Of a DNA stretch of 64,000 nt, positions 19,203 to 28,345 are shown piece by piece. Under the pieces are notes generated by a model. That model was not told the origin of the DNA, did no database searches, and saw only the letters and a program-made list of their open reading frames with translations. This DNA is from Marivita geojedonensis (GTDB lineage: Bacteria > Pseudomonadota > Alphaproteobacteria > Rhodobacterales > Rhodobacteraceae). Made by a program: the position numbers and the translations under genes. Position 1 is the first letter of the stretch. The number at the start of each line of letters is the position of its first letter. Location: the NCBI RefSeq assembly GCF_002115805.1, contig NZ_JFKC01000001.1:1-64000 (forward strand). Reading direction: 5' to 3'.

Positions 19203-20338
19203 GTTATCTTGAATATACCGTTAAGACGGTCCCTGCGGGCTGGCGAAAGATGCTGTTCATCAACTGGCCGCTGGTGATCCTGCTGTCCGCGATCGCCGGG
19301 GTCGGCTTCCTGATGCTTTACTCCGTCGCGGGTGGCGCGATGACGCCCTGGGCCGAACCTCAGATGAAGCGCTACGCGCTTGGTCTCACGCTCATGTTCA
19401 TTGTCGCGATGGTCCCGATCTGGTTCTGGCGCAACATGTCCGTGATGGCTTATCTCGTCGCCCTCGCACTGCTGATCGCCGTCGAATTTTTCGGCTCCGT
19501 GGGCATGGGGGCACAGCGCTGGATCAATCTCGGCTTCATGCGTCTGCAACCGTCAGAGCTGATGAAGATCGCCATGGTCATGGTGCTGGCCGCCTATTAC
19601 GACTGGCTCCCGATCAAGAAGACCTCACACCCGTTCTGGGTGCTTGTGCCGGTCTTCATCATCCTGCTGCCGACCTTCCTTGTCCTGACCCAACCGGACC
19701 TTGGCACCGCCCTCCTGCTGGTCGCGGGGGGTGGTCTGATGATGTTCCTCGCCGGTGTCCACTGGGCCTATTTCGCCACCGTCATCGCCGCAGGGATCGG
19801 CGGCATATATGCTGTCTTCATGAGCCGCGGCACCGAATGGCAACTGCTCAAGGACTACCAGTTCCGCCGCATCGACACCTTCCTCGATCCCTCCTCTGAC
19901 CCGCTCGGCGCAGGCTACCACATCACCCAGGCCAAAATCGCCATGGGGTCCGGTGGTTGGACCGGACGAGGCTTCATGCAGGGCACGCAGTCACGACTGA
20001 ACTTCCTTCCGGAAAAACACACCGACTTCATCTTCAACACTCTGGCCGAGGAATTCGGCTTTATAGGGGGCATTTCGCTCCTGCTCCTCTACGTGCTGAT
20101 CCTTGTCTTCTGCATCGTGTCCGCGCTTCAGAACCGGGACCGCTATTCCTCGCTCCTGATCCTCGGGATCGGTGTCACCTTCTTCCTGTTCTTCGCTGTG
20201 AACATGTCGATGGTCATGGGCCTCGCGCCTGTCGTCGGAGTTCCGCTGCCGCTGGTCAGCTATGGTGGGTCGGCCATGTTGGTCTTGATGATCGCGTTCG
20301 GCTTGGTACAGAGCGCCCATATCCACCGACCGAGGTAA
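19199..20338 (+). CDS. rodA: rod shape-determining protein RodA (SEDS peptidoglycan glycosyltransferase)
   Basis: A 379-aa polytopic SEDS-family protein that polymerises lipid II together with PBP2. About ten membrane helices are visible. Family landmarks are GAQRWINLGFMRLQPSELMKIA, here in part as RWINLGFMRLQPSEL, then TQPDLGTALLL, the GRGFMQGTQSRLNFLPEKHT region in outline, and VGVPLPLVSYGGS near the end. ATG overlaps the mrdA stop by 4 nt. The next gene starts 3 nt after its stop. Confidence 0.96.
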   Translation: MSYLEYTVKTVPAGWRKMLFINWPLVILLSAIAGVGFLMLYSVAGGAMTPWAEPQMKRYALGLTLMFIVAMVPIWFWRNMSVMAYLVALALLIAVEFFGSVGMGAQRWINLGFMRLQPSELMKIAMVMVLAAYYDWLPIKKTSHPFWVLVPVFIILLPTFLVLTQPDLGTALLLVAGGGLMMFLAGVHWAYFATVIAAGIGGIYAVFMSRGTEWQLLKDYQFRRIDTFLDPSSDPLGAGYHITQAKIAMGSGGWTGRGFMQGTQSRLNFLPEKHTDFIFNTLAEEFGFIGGISLLLLYVLILVFCIVSALQNRDRYSSLLILGIGVTFFLFFAVNMSMVMGLAPVVGVPLPLVSYGGSAMLVLMIAFGLVQSAHIHRPR

Positions 20339-20341
20339 GCC

Positions 20342-21277
20342 ATGCCGATCAACGTCCTCTTCGCCGCCCACGAGAAACGCTGGGCGCAATACGAAGCCCC
20401 TTTGCGCACCGCGCTGGACGAGATCGGTGTGGCCTACACGCTGGCGACCGACCTGCCACCGGCAGAGGTCGACTACATCGTTTACGCGCCAAACTCGCCC
20501 GTACAGGACTTCACGCCCTACACAAGGCTCAAGGCCGTTCTGAACCTCTGGGCCGGGGTTGAAGACGCGGTTGGCAACCCAACGCTCAAGGTACCCTACG
20601 CACGTATGGTCGATGATCAGGGACTGACTCAGGGCATGGTCGAATGGGTCACGGGCCACACGCTGCGGCATCACCTTGGCATGGACGCGCATATCGTGAA
20701 CCCCGATCACAAATGGCTGCCCGATGCGCCCCCCGTGGCATCCGATCGTCCGGTCGGCATCTTGGGTCTGGGCGAGCTTGGAAGCGCCTGCGGTCAGACC
20801 ATCGCGCGCCTCGGTTTCCCGGTCAGCGGCTGGGCGCGCAGCCAGAAACAGATCGACGGCATCACCTGTCACACCGGCACCGACGGCTTGCACGCGGTCC
20901 TGCGCCAATCGCAGATCCTGATCCTGCTGCTGCCAAGCACCCCGGCGACCGAAAACACACTCAACGCCGAAACGCTGGCGATGCTTCCCAAAGGCGCATT
21001 CATCATCAACCCCGGTCGCGGCCCGCTGATCGACGACGACGCGCTGCTGGCCGCGCTCGACAGCGGTCACATCGCGCACGCCACGCTTGACGTGTTCCGC
21101 GTCGAACCGCTGCCGCAGGATCATCCGTTCTGGGCCCATCCCCGCGTCACCGTCACGCCGCATATCGCGTCCGAGACCCGTGCGCCAAGCGCCTCGCGTG
21201 CGATTGCCGAGAATATCCGCCGTGGTGAAGCGGGTGAGCCGTTCTTGCACCTTGTGGACCGGGACGCCGGGTACTAA
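20342..21277 (+). CDS. glyoxylate/hydroxypyruvate reductase A-like 2-hydroxyacid dehydrogenase
   Basis: A 311-aa NAD(P)-dependent D-2-hydroxyacid dehydrogenase of the GhrA branch. The Rossmann motif GILGLGELGSACG is near residue 139, the catalytic arginine is in NPGRGPLIDDDALL, a glutamate in DVFRVEPLP, and the histidine in VTPHIASETRAPSA. Glyoxylate or hydroxypyruvate reduction is the usual activity. It starts 3 nt after rodA and ends 30 nt before rpe, so it appears to ride on the mre-rod transcript. Confidence 0.9.
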   Translation: MPINVLFAAHEKRWAQYEAPLRTALDEIGVAYTLATDLPPAEVDYIVYAPNSPVQDFTPYTRLKAVLNLWAGVEDAVGNPTLKVPYARMVDDQGLTQGMVEWVTGHTLRHHLGMDAHIVNPDHKWLPDAPPVASDRPVGILGLGELGSACGQTIARLGFPVSGWARSQKQIDGITCHTGTDGLHAVLRQSQILILLLPSTPATENTLNAETLAMLPKGAFIINPGRGPLIDDDALLAALDSGHIAHATLDVFRVEPLPQDHPFWAHPRVTVTPHIASETRAPSASRAIAENIRRGEAGEPFLHLVDRDAGY

Positions 21278-21307
21278 GCCCTCCGCAACCTATCAGGAGC
21301 TGCCGCC

Positions 21308-21985
21308 ATGAAATTTGACCGTTCGGTAAAAATCGCCCCATCCATCCTCTCTGCCGACTTCGCCAATTTCGGCGCCGAGATCGAGGCGGTCGAAGCACAG
21401 GGCGCCGATTGGATCCACGTGGATGTCATGGACGGCCATTTCGTGCCCAACATCACCTTCGGCCCGGCCACCTGCGCCGCGATCCGCCCGCACATCAAGA
21501 CGGTGATGGACGTGCACCTGATGATCGCACCCGTGGATCCGTACATCCAGGCATTCGCCGATGCCGGTGCCGACGTAATCACGGCCCATGTTGAGGCCGG
21601 TCCGCACATTCACCGGACGCTTCAGGCCATCCGCGCCACCGGTGCCAAGGCGGGCCTCGCCCTCAACCCCGGCACCCCGGCCGAGGCGGCAGCCCCCCTG
21701 CTCGACCTCGTTGACCTGATCTGCGTGATGACCGTGAACCCCGGCTTCGGTGGCCAGAAGTTCATCCACTCCTGCGTGCAGAAAGTCACCGAACTGCGCG
21801 AGATGATCGGCGACCGCGAAGTGCATATCGAGATCGACGGCGGCGTTGATCCCACCACCGCACCGCTTGTCGTCGCCGCAGGCGCAGACGTGCTGGTCGC
21901 AGGCTCTGCCGTTTTCAAAGGCGGCTCGGTCGAAAACCCCGCCCCCTACGGCGAAAACATCCGCGCCATCCGGGCGTCGGTCTAA
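21308..21985 (+). CDS. rpe: ribulose-phosphate 3-epimerase
   Basis: A 225-aa TIM-barrel enzyme interconverting ribulose-5-phosphate and xylulose-5-phosphate. Signatures are KIAPSILSADFANF, the metal/proton-relay segment DVMDGHFVPNITFGP, VMTVNPGFGGQKF and IDGGVDPTTA, and the phosphate-binding VAGSAVF. AGGAG precedes the ATG. The stop overlaps that of the convergent MaoC gene by 4 nt (CTAA). Confidence 0.97.
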   Translation: MKFDRSVKIAPSILSADFANFGAEIEAVEAQGADWIHVDVMDGHFVPNITFGPATCAAIRPHIKTVMDVHLMIAPVDPYIQAFADAGADVITAHVEAGPHIHRTLQAIRATGAKAGLALNPGTPAEAAAPLLDLVDLICVMTVNPGFGGQKFIHSCVQKVTELREMIGDREVHIEIDGGVDPTTAPLVVAAGADVLVAGSAVFKGGSVENPAPYGENIRAIRASV

Positions 21986-22416
21986 GCCTCGACCTCAAAC
22001 ACGTTGATCCACTTGGCGACAAGGGCGGGGCGGTCTGCACCGTCGATCTCGACCGTGACATCCCACGTCACGTCGTAGCGCCCCGGCTTTTCCACTACAT
22101 CGGCAACGCTGAAACGGCCCCTTATTCGCTGCCCGGCCCGCACCGGGCTGACAAAGCGGATGCGGTCGAAGCCATAGTTCAAGCCCTGCACCATGCCGGG
22201 GATTTCGGGTTGCACATCGTAGGACATGGCCGAAAGCATCGACAGGGTCAGGAACCCATGCGCCATGGTTCCTCCCTGCGAGGCCATCCGCTCTTCATCC
22301 AGATGGATGAACTGCCAGTCCTCGGTCACATCGGCGAATGCGTTGATGCGATCCTGACCAATCTCGTACCACCGCGAAAGGCTGGGCGGCATGTCACGCA
22401 GAATGTCAGCGGACAT
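21982..22416 (-). CDS. MaoC-family (R)-specific enoyl-CoA hydratase-like protein
   Basis: A 144-aa single hot-dog-fold protein. The hydratase 2 motif is seen as VTEDWQFIHLDEERMASQGGTMAHGFLTLS in outline, with the catalytic Asp/His pair of the family in DWQFIHLDEE. ATG 22416 gives the homologous start MSADILRDMP and overlaps the end of the upstream acyl-CoA ligase gene by 11 nt, so the two act as a pair. The enoyl-CoA substrate is unknown. Confidence 0.85.
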   Translation of the reverse strand: MSADILRDMPPSLSRWYEIGQDRINAFADVTEDWQFIHLDEERMASQGGTMAHGFLTLSMLSAMSYDVQPEIPGMVQGLNYGFDRIRFVSPVRAGQRIRGRFSVADVVEKPGRYDVTWDVTVEIDGADRPALVAKWINVFEVEA

Positions 22417-24037
22417 CAGGCAGCACGTAGTCGGCAAACTGCTGGCGCAGGGTCAGCTTGGACACCTTGCCCGTCGCCGTCAGCGGCAGCGCATCTACAA
22501 ACACCAGGTCGTCGGGCAACTGCCACTTGGCGAAATGCGGCTCCATCAGCGCATGGATGTCCGAAAGCGTCGGCTCGCAGCCGTCCTTAGGCACAACCAC
22601 CAGCACGGGCCGCTCGTCCCATTTCGGATGCGCAATCGCGATCACCGCGCAGTTCGCCACCTCGGGATGCGCCATGGCGACATTTTCCAGATCAATCGAA
22701 CTGATCCATTCACCCCCCGACTTGATCAGGTCTTTGGACCTGTCCTGAATGCTCAGATATCCGTCAGGTGAAATGCTCGCCACATCGCCGGTGCCAAACC
22801 AGCCTTCTGCATCGATCGCCGCCGCGGTCGCCTCTTCGTTCTTGAAATAACCCGAGATCACCGCATTGCCGCGCACATACAGCTCTCCAACCGCCTTACC
22901 GTCATGCGGCAGGCGCTGGCCATCGTCGCCCACGATCTTGAGATCAACCCCGAAGATCCGACGCCCCTGCAACGACTTGAGCGCCATTCGGTCCTCAAAC
23001 GGTGCATCGTCCGCCGTGTTCGGCAATTGGCCTGTCGTGCCCACAGGGCTCATCTCGGTCATGCCCCACGCATGGCAAACGTCGATATCCATCTTCTCGA
23101 AAAACTCGATCATGCTGCGCGGCGCGGCGGAGCCTCCGATCACCACCTGATCCAGCGCCGAAGGCGGCTTGCCCCGTGCGTCTATCTCGGCCCGCAGGCC
23201 CAGCCAGACGGTGGGCACACCCCAGCTTGCCGTCACTTTCTCGCTTTCCATCAGATCATAGAGCGAGGGCCCATCCAGCTTGCCCCCGGGCATGATCAGC
23301 GACGCGCCAACGATGGGCGCCGCATAGGGCATACCCCAGGAATTGACGTGGAACATCGGCACCACCGGCAACAGACGCGCGCCTTCGTGCAGCGAGCGCG
23401 GGAGTGTCACCGCGATGAACAGCGCATGCAGAACGGTCGACCGATGGGAATAGAGCGACCCCTTGGGGTTGCCCGTCGTGCCCGAGGTGTAGCACAGCCC
23501 CGCCGCGGTCTCTTCGGGCAGGTCCGGCCAGTCATACTCCGTCGGATGCGGCGCGATCAGGTCTTCGTAGCAATGCAATTCAAGCGCCGAGGTCGGCATG
23601 TGCGCCGCGTCGGTCATCACGACGAGCTTCAACCCGGCAGGCAGGTGATCCTTCAACGCCTCAAGTATAGGCACAAAGGTCAGGTCGACGAACAGCACCC
23701 GATCCTCGGCGTGGCCGATGATGTAAAGCATCTGTTCCGCCGACAGGCGCGGGTTGATCGTATGGCAGACGGCCCCCATGCCGGAAATCGCGTAATACAG
23801 CTCGAAATGGCGATACCCGTTCCACGCCAGTGTCGCCACACGGTTGCCCTGCTGAACCCCCAACGCGGCAAGCCCATGCGCCAATTGCGCCGTGCGTTTG
23901 AAGGTCTCCGCGTAGGTCTGGCGGTGCAGGTCACCCTCGGTCCGGACCGACACGATCTCACCGGCGCTGTGAATTTCCGCTGCGTACCGCAGCAGCTCGA
24001 TCACCGACAAAGGTCGGTTCATCATCATTCCGTGCAT
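22406..24037 (-). CDS. AMP-dependent acyl-CoA ligase (AlkK/DmdB-like)
   Basis: A 543-aa adenylate-forming enzyme that activates a carboxylic acid to its CoA thioester. The P-loop-like motif is YTSGTTGNPKGSLYSHRS. A5-type WGMTEMSP, the A7 region WFGTGDVASISPDGYLSIQDRSKD and the A10 lysine in LPLTATGKVSKL follow. The N-terminus and overall layout resemble medium-chain and methylmercaptopropionate-CoA ligases (AlkK, DmdB). Sequence alone does not separate these. ATG 24037 follows GGGAGG. The gene is divergent from the CurA-like reductase (91 bp between starts) and overlaps the MaoC gene downstream. Confidence 0.88.
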   Translation of the reverse strand: MHGMMMNRPLSVIELLRYAAEIHSAGEIVSVRTEGDLHRQTYAETFKRTAQLAHGLAALGVQQGNRVATLAWNGYRHFELYYAISGMGAVCHTINPRLSAEQMLYIIGHAEDRVLFVDLTFVPILEALKDHLPAGLKLVVMTDAAHMPTSALELHCYEDLIAPHPTEYDWPDLPEETAAGLCYTSGTTGNPKGSLYSHRSTVLHALFIAVTLPRSLHEGARLLPVVPMFHVNSWGMPYAAPIVGASLIMPGGKLDGPSLYDLMESEKVTASWGVPTVWLGLRAEIDARGKPPSALDQVVIGGSAAPRSMIEFFEKMDIDVCHAWGMTEMSPVGTTGQLPNTADDAPFEDRMALKSLQGRRIFGVDLKIVGDDGQRLPHDGKAVGELYVRGNAVISGYFKNEEATAAAIDAEGWFGTGDVASISPDGYLSIQDRSKDLIKSGGEWISSIDLENVAMAHPEVANCAVIAIAHPKWDERPVLVVVPKDGCEPTLSDIHALMEPHFAKWQLPDDLVFVDALPLTATGKVSKLTLRQQFADYVLPDVR

Positions 24038-24128
24038 CAAGCCCTCCCTTGCCTTCTGCCCTGTCGTTCCAGATACACTGATGATCCGACGGAATTCGCG
24101 CAACCCCTAACCGTGAGGAAGCAAATCC

Positions 24129-25148
24129 ATGTCCGACACGATGTCCCGCATCACGCTGGCACGCCGTCCCAAAGGCGCGCCTGTGCCCGAGGATTTCAAA
24201 TTGGAAACCGGTCCGCTGCCGGCTCCGGCAGAAGACGAGGTGCTGATCGAGGTCACGCATCTGTCGCTCGACCCCTACATGCGCGGTCGCATGGATGACG
24301 TGAAAAGCTATGCGCCCTCGGTCGGTCTGGGCGGCACCATGACCGGCCAGGGCGTCGGTCGCGTACTTGCCAGCACCGCAGACGGTTTTGCGGAGGGCGA
24401 CATGGTGACTGGCATGACCGGATGGGCCAGCCACGCCTGTTTGCCCGGTAGCGAGGTGCGTAAGCTTGATCCGACTCTGCCGCCCTCAACCGCGCTTGGT
24501 GTTCTCGGAATGCCGGGCCTCACCGGCTGGGTCGGTCTGAACGAATTCGGCAAACCCAAAGCCGGGGAAACGCTTGTTGTCGGTGCCGCGACCGGCCCTG
24601 TTGGCTCGATGGTCGGACAACTCGCAAAACAGATGGGCCTGCGCACCATCGCCATCGCCGGTGGTGCCGAAAAATGCCGCCTGGCGACTGAGACGTTCGG
24701 TTTCGACGCCGCCATCGACCACCGCGCGCATGACGACGCCGCCTCCCTGCGCAACGCGATTGCCGAGGTCGCGCCCGATGGCGTGGACATCTACTGGGAA
24801 AACGTCGCCGGTCAGGTGCTTGAGGCGGTAATGCCGTTGATGAACGTGCACGGGCGAATCCCGGTCTGCGGCATGATCGCATGGTACGGCGGGTCGAACA
24901 TCGCACCCGAGAACCAGCTTCCGGCCATGTGGCGCAGCATCCTCGTCAAACGCCTTCAGGTGTCGGGCTTCATCATCTTCGACCACTGGGATCAGTACCC
25001 GGCCTTCCTAAAGGAGGTCGGCCCCAAGGTCGCGGCGGGCGAGATTGCCTATCTCGAAGATGTGGCCGAAGGACTGGAAAACGCCCCAGACGCCTTCATC
25101 GCCATGCTCAAGGGCGGCAACACCGGCAAGCAGATCGTCAAGCTCTAG
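24129..25148 (+). CDS. zinc-independent NADP-dependent oxidoreductase (CurA/LTB4 12-HD family)
   Basis: A 339-aa medium-chain reductase without the structural or catalytic zinc cysteines. The N-terminal signature is LSLDPYMRGRM, and the cofactor-binding region reads VVGAATGPVGSMVGQLAKQMG. These proteins reduce activated C=C bonds of enones or similar compounds with NADPH. It is divergent from the acyl-CoA ligase/MaoC pair, which suggests but does not prove a shared pathway. Its TAG shares a CTAG overlap with the convergent helicase gene. Confidence 0.87.
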   Translation: MSDTMSRITLARRPKGAPVPEDFKLETGPLPAPAEDEVLIEVTHLSLDPYMRGRMDDVKSYAPSVGLGGTMTGQGVGRVLASTADGFAEGDMVTGMTGWASHACLPGSEVRKLDPTLPPSTALGVLGMPGLTGWVGLNEFGKPKAGETLVVGAATGPVGSMVGQLAKQMGLRTIAIAGGAEKCRLATETFGFDAAIDHRAHDDAASLRNAIAEVAPDGVDIYWENVAGQVLEAVMPLMNVHGRIPVCGMIAWYGGSNIAPENQLPAMWRSILVKRLQVSGFIIFDHWDQYPAFLKEVGPKVAAGEIAYLEDVAEGLENAPDAFIAMLKGGNTGKQIVKL

Positions 25149-26677
25149 AACTCGGCTTCGACTTCCAGCGCCAAGGGGGCCGCAGGGGCGGCCTTCAGAT
25201 CATCCACCTGCAACGGTCCGCTCGGCTTTGACAGCCGGGCGCGCACCACCCAATGAAGCCGCGTCTGCGCCCGCGTGATGGCCACATAAGCAAGGCGCTT
25301 CCACAGCGGCTGTCCCGCCTCGCTGCGCCCCATGCGGGCAGCGGCGTAGAGGTCAGGCGCAAAGACCTGCACCTCGTCCCATTGCGACCCCTGTGCCTTG
25401 TGGATCGTCACTGCAGCCCCATGCAGGAACGTCGCCCCCATACGGGCGGCAAAAGGGATGAACGGCTCTTCCTCGTTCGGCTTTTCGATCTTCACAATCG
25501 AGGCCGCCGACACTTGCGGGTCTTCCGCCCCGATCACATGCAACCGCGAAAATCCCGGTTTCCGCCCTGGCCCAAGGTAAATCACCTGCGCACCCTTGAT
25601 CAGCCCCCGCGCCTCAAGGTCCAGCCGTTTTTTGCGATGCTTGAGCGGCAGCTCGATCCCGTCACAGATCAGCGGTTCGCCTTCCAGCAGCGAATCCTCC
25701 GGTGCCCCGTAGACCGACCGGAATGCGTTGATCAGCCGGATGCGCGTGGCGTTGCGCCAGACCAGAACCGGTGAGCGCGCCATCAGATCAACCTCGACAC
25801 GCTGTCCAAGCACCACGCGGTCATCCGTCCGCGCGATGTCTTCGACCATGCGTTCGAACCCGTCGAAACTCAGGTTCGGGTCGGCAAGCGCATGCGCCAG
25901 ATCCAGAATGGGGTTGTCCGCGTCCTGCCGGTGAATGCGGTTCAGGTTCAGCACCTGGCTTGGTGCCAGCGTGTCAAACACCATCTTGCCCGACTGGTTC
26001 ACCGGGGCCAGCTGCGCCGGATCGCCGAACAGAAGCAGGTTCGGGAAAATCTCGCGCAGGTCCTCGACCTGCCGTTCATCCAGCATCGACGCTTCGTCGA
26101 CGAAGCCGATATCCAACGGGTCTTCGCGCCGTTTCCAGCCGGTGATGAAATCCGACCCGCGCAAGCCCGCCGCCGCCAATGCCGCCGGGATCGACTTGTG
26201 CGCCTCGTACGACATCTGCGCACGCGCGAGTGCTTCCTCGGTCAGCCCTTCGATCTCGGGCTTGTCACCATTGCCCATCAGCCATTCGGCGATGCGCTCG
26301 TATTCGGGGTCGTACACCGGCGTATAGAGAATGCGGTGAATGGTGGTTGCAGGCACACCCCGCATCCGCAAAACAAACGCCGCCTTGTTCGTCGGCGCCA
26401 AAACCGCCAGCGTCCGGCGGTCCTTACGACGACGTCCTTCATAGTCGCCAGAAACAACCTCGACCCCCGCCGCCTGCAGGGATTTGCACAGCTCGGCCAG
26501 AAGCAGGGTCTTGCCCGATCCGGCCTTGCCGGTGATCGCCATGATCTTGGTCTTGCCATCCCGCGGCGGCAGCAGAAGACCATCGTCAAGGTCGATGCCC
26601 GCCTCGCGCAGCATGTCGGCCACAGCATCATGGGCGGCGGCCTGATCTTCGGAATATGTCAACGCGGGCAAGGTCAT
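25145..26677 (-). CDS. RecD/Dda-like superfamily 1B helicase
   Basis: A 510-aa ATPase. Walker A is AITGKAGSGKTLLLAEL (about residues 49-65), Walker B is GFVDEASML, motif III is LLFGDPAQLAPV, and the C-terminal UvrD_C_2 region has VTIHKAQGSQWDEVQVF and AITRAQTRLHW. The compact size and layout fit stand-alone RecD-like or phage Dda-like 5'-3' helicases rather than a RecBCD subunit. It lies 38 nt downstream of luxI on the same strand, with no obvious functional tie. Its end overlaps the CurA-like gene by 4 nt. Confidence 0.88.
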   Translation of the reverse strand: MTLPALTYSEDQAAAHDAVADMLREAGIDLDDGLLLPPRDGKTKIMAITGKAGSGKTLLLAELCKSLQAAGVEVVSGDYEGRRRKDRRTLAVLAPTNKAAFVLRMRGVPATTIHRILYTPVYDPEYERIAEWLMGNGDKPEIEGLTEEALARAQMSYEAHKSIPAALAAAGLRGSDFITGWKRREDPLDIGFVDEASMLDERQVEDLREIFPNLLLFGDPAQLAPVNQSGKMVFDTLAPSQVLNLNRIHRQDADNPILDLAHALADPNLSFDGFERMVEDIARTDDRVVLGQRVEVDLMARSPVLVWRNATRIRLINAFRSVYGAPEDSLLEGEPLICDGIELPLKHRKKRLDLEARGLIKGAQVIYLGPGRKPGFSRLHVIGAEDPQVSAASIVKIEKPNEEEPFIPFAARMGATFLHGAAVTIHKAQGSQWDEVQVFAPDLYAAARMGRSEAGQPLWKRLAYVAITRAQTRLHWVVRARLSKPSGPLQVDDLKAAPAAPLALEVEAEF

Positions 26678-26715
26678 GCGCGGACCCTATAGCGCCCGCG
26701 CAGCAGGCACCAGCG

Positions 26716-27354
26716 TCAGGCGGCTGTCATGCAGGGTTGCGGCACCACGTCACCAAAGGCTGCGTCAAACCAGGCGCGCGAGGCATCGAGCGGCACCCCC
26801 GCAACCCGGGACACCTGCTTCTGCGCGGCTTCAGAGAATTCCCAAAGACCGACGCCGACGGACTGCCGGCCCTCGCCCTGAGTCCCCAATACCTCGGGCG
26901 CGGCTCCGATCCGATTGTAGATCCGAACCATGCGCGCATCGAAGACACCGACAAAATGTCGTACGCCAAAGCCTTGCATGATCTCACCCCCGGCGAGCAT
27001 CAGCGCAGCCGCAGTTCCCGGCTCGGTGTTCCGGGACAGGCAAAACCGGGTACATTCCCAGATCAACGGGCTTTGGAACGGAACGCCATGCGTCAGGTCC
27101 AGGAAATGCTCATTGACCATCGTGCGCCCGGTCGTCGGAAGAAACCGCATCGACCCGCCATGCGAGCCGTCCGCCTTTTCCCAGATCACGTAAAGCGGGT
27201 TGAGGTCGTCATACTCATCGCGCTCCTGGCCGGCGTCATTGACCGTAACATCCCAACCAAGGCGCGTTCTGAACTGATCCGCGCGATCTTCGAACATGGT
27301 GCGCCCCAGGCGCGGAAACTGAGAGAGTTGGTCAGCATAAAGATAGCGAATCAT
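26716..27354 (-). CDS. luxI: acyl-homoserine-lactone synthase (LuxI family)
   Basis: A 212-aa quorum-signal synthase using S-adenosylmethionine and an acyl-ACP. The residues conserved in LuxI proteins are present: R24, F28, W34, D47, D50, R70 (in SMRFLPTTG), E100 and R103 (in WECTRFCL). GGAGGA precedes ATG 27354. The luxR gene lies upstream on the same strand (117 bp from its readthrough end). The chain length of the product cannot be inferred. The synthase looks intact although the paired luxR carries a stop codon. Confidence 0.94.
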   Translation of the reverse strand: MIRYLYADQLSQFPRLGRTMFEDRADQFRTRLGWDVTVNDAGQERDEYDDLNPLYVIWEKADGSHGGSMRFLPTTGRTMVNEHFLDLTHGVPFQSPLIWECTRFCLSRNTEPGTAAALMLAGGEIMQGFGVRHFVGVFDARMVRIYNRIGAAPEVLGTQGEGRQSVGVGLWEFSEAAQKQVSRVAGVPLDASRAWFDAAFGDVVPQPCMTAA

Positions 27355-27471
27355 GGGCCTGTCCTCCGATGTCGAACGACAGGCTGCGGATCAAAGGTGA
27401 ACAGTTTCTTGCCGCGCCGAACGGTGACCGTTGCGCGGACTGACTTGCCGATCCGTCAGCAACACCGCCGG

Positions 27472-28200
27472 TCAGACCACGATCTGTCCCCGCGACATGG
27501 CCCGTGCGACCGCATGGGTGGTGTTCAAGGCTCCCAGTTTGAACCGAGCGCTTTCGATCTAGACCCGCAATGTATGCTCGGAAATCGACAGGGTCTCGGC
27601 CACCTGCGCGCGGCTGTACCCCACCGCGAGAAGCGTCATCGTTTCGACCTCGCGCGGGGACAGTGGTTGCGTCGGCTCCGGTGCGCGACCGGGCTCCAGC
27701 TTCAACGCCGTCTGGTTGAAATAATGCGCCAGAAGGATGAGATCGCGACGGTTCAGTTCCGTGAAGCTGTGCCACTCGTCATCGCTGCAACTGTGGCTGA
27801 CGGTAAACAGGGCAAATTGGCCATTTGGACCGCGGATCGGAATGGAATAGCCCTGATTGCCGATACCGTGTTCCATCGCGTCGGCCATAAAGGCCGGCGC
27901 CGCCTTGCTCGACCAGTCGAGGCGCTTCCAGTCTACGGGATGAAACCGCTGGTAACAGCCAAGGACCACCGGATCGATGCGCAGATATCCTTTCTCAAGA
28001 TATCGGGCGACCCATTTCGGGTCATAAGTCCCACAGCCATATTGCGTGCCATTGCTGGAAACCCAGTGATACACCATGTCATCGACGGCATAATGGTCGC
28101 ACAGCCATTCAATGACATTCTGCAATTCCTCAAGATGTTCTGCGCACTCCAATCGTGCGATCACATCGTCCAGCTGAGGCACTTTCTCCAAGAAGCCCAC
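27472..28200 (-). pseudogene. luxR: LuxR-family autoinducer-binding regulator interrupted by an in-frame amber codon
   Basis: GTG 28200, preceded by AAGGGA, opens a frame of 213 codons that stops at TAG 27559-27561. Beyond the TAG the same frame continues for 28 sense codons to TGA at 27472, and those residues (IESARFKLGALNTTHAVARAM) are the normal end of a LuxR helix-turn-helix. Full length with readthrough would be 242 aa. The autoinducer-binding domain is intact: W63, Y67, D76, P77, W91, G117. The DNA-binding domain begins at LSPREVETMTLL, and the stop falls inside the recognition helix after SEHTLRV. A tyrosine TAC/TAT is the simplest ancestral codon. It may be a recent null allele, a truncated protein able to bind signal but not DNA, a suppressed codon, or a sequencing error. 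Confidence 0.85.
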
Positions 28201-28345
28201 GGCTCATCCCTTCACCGTGTGACACAAGCTCTGCCCGGGCGAACAGCTGCGTATCGTCCAGCTTGGCCGCCAGCGCATCCAGATCATTTGCTGCTGCAAA
28301 TGTCTTGAGGTCGGTCAACACGTCTATGATCCAGTCATGTCCCAT
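28130..28345 (-). CDS. small conserved-type protein preceding luxR
   Basis: A 71-aa protein starting MGHDWIIDVLTDLKTFAAAN, soluble and without a recognised domain. The ATG at 28345 has a near-perfect ribosome-binding site GGAGGTGA at 7 nt, far stronger than that of luxR. Its frame overlaps the luxR start by 71 nt, so its C-terminal third is encoded in an alternative frame over luxR. Similar N-termini are familiar to me from roseobacter small proteins next to luxR genes, but I cannot verify this here. It is probably the first gene of the luxR-luxI transcript. Confidence 0.7.
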   Translation of the reverse strand: MGHDWIIDVLTDLKTFAAANDLDALAAKLDDTQLFARAELVSHGEGMSRGLLGESASAGRCDRTIGVRRTS

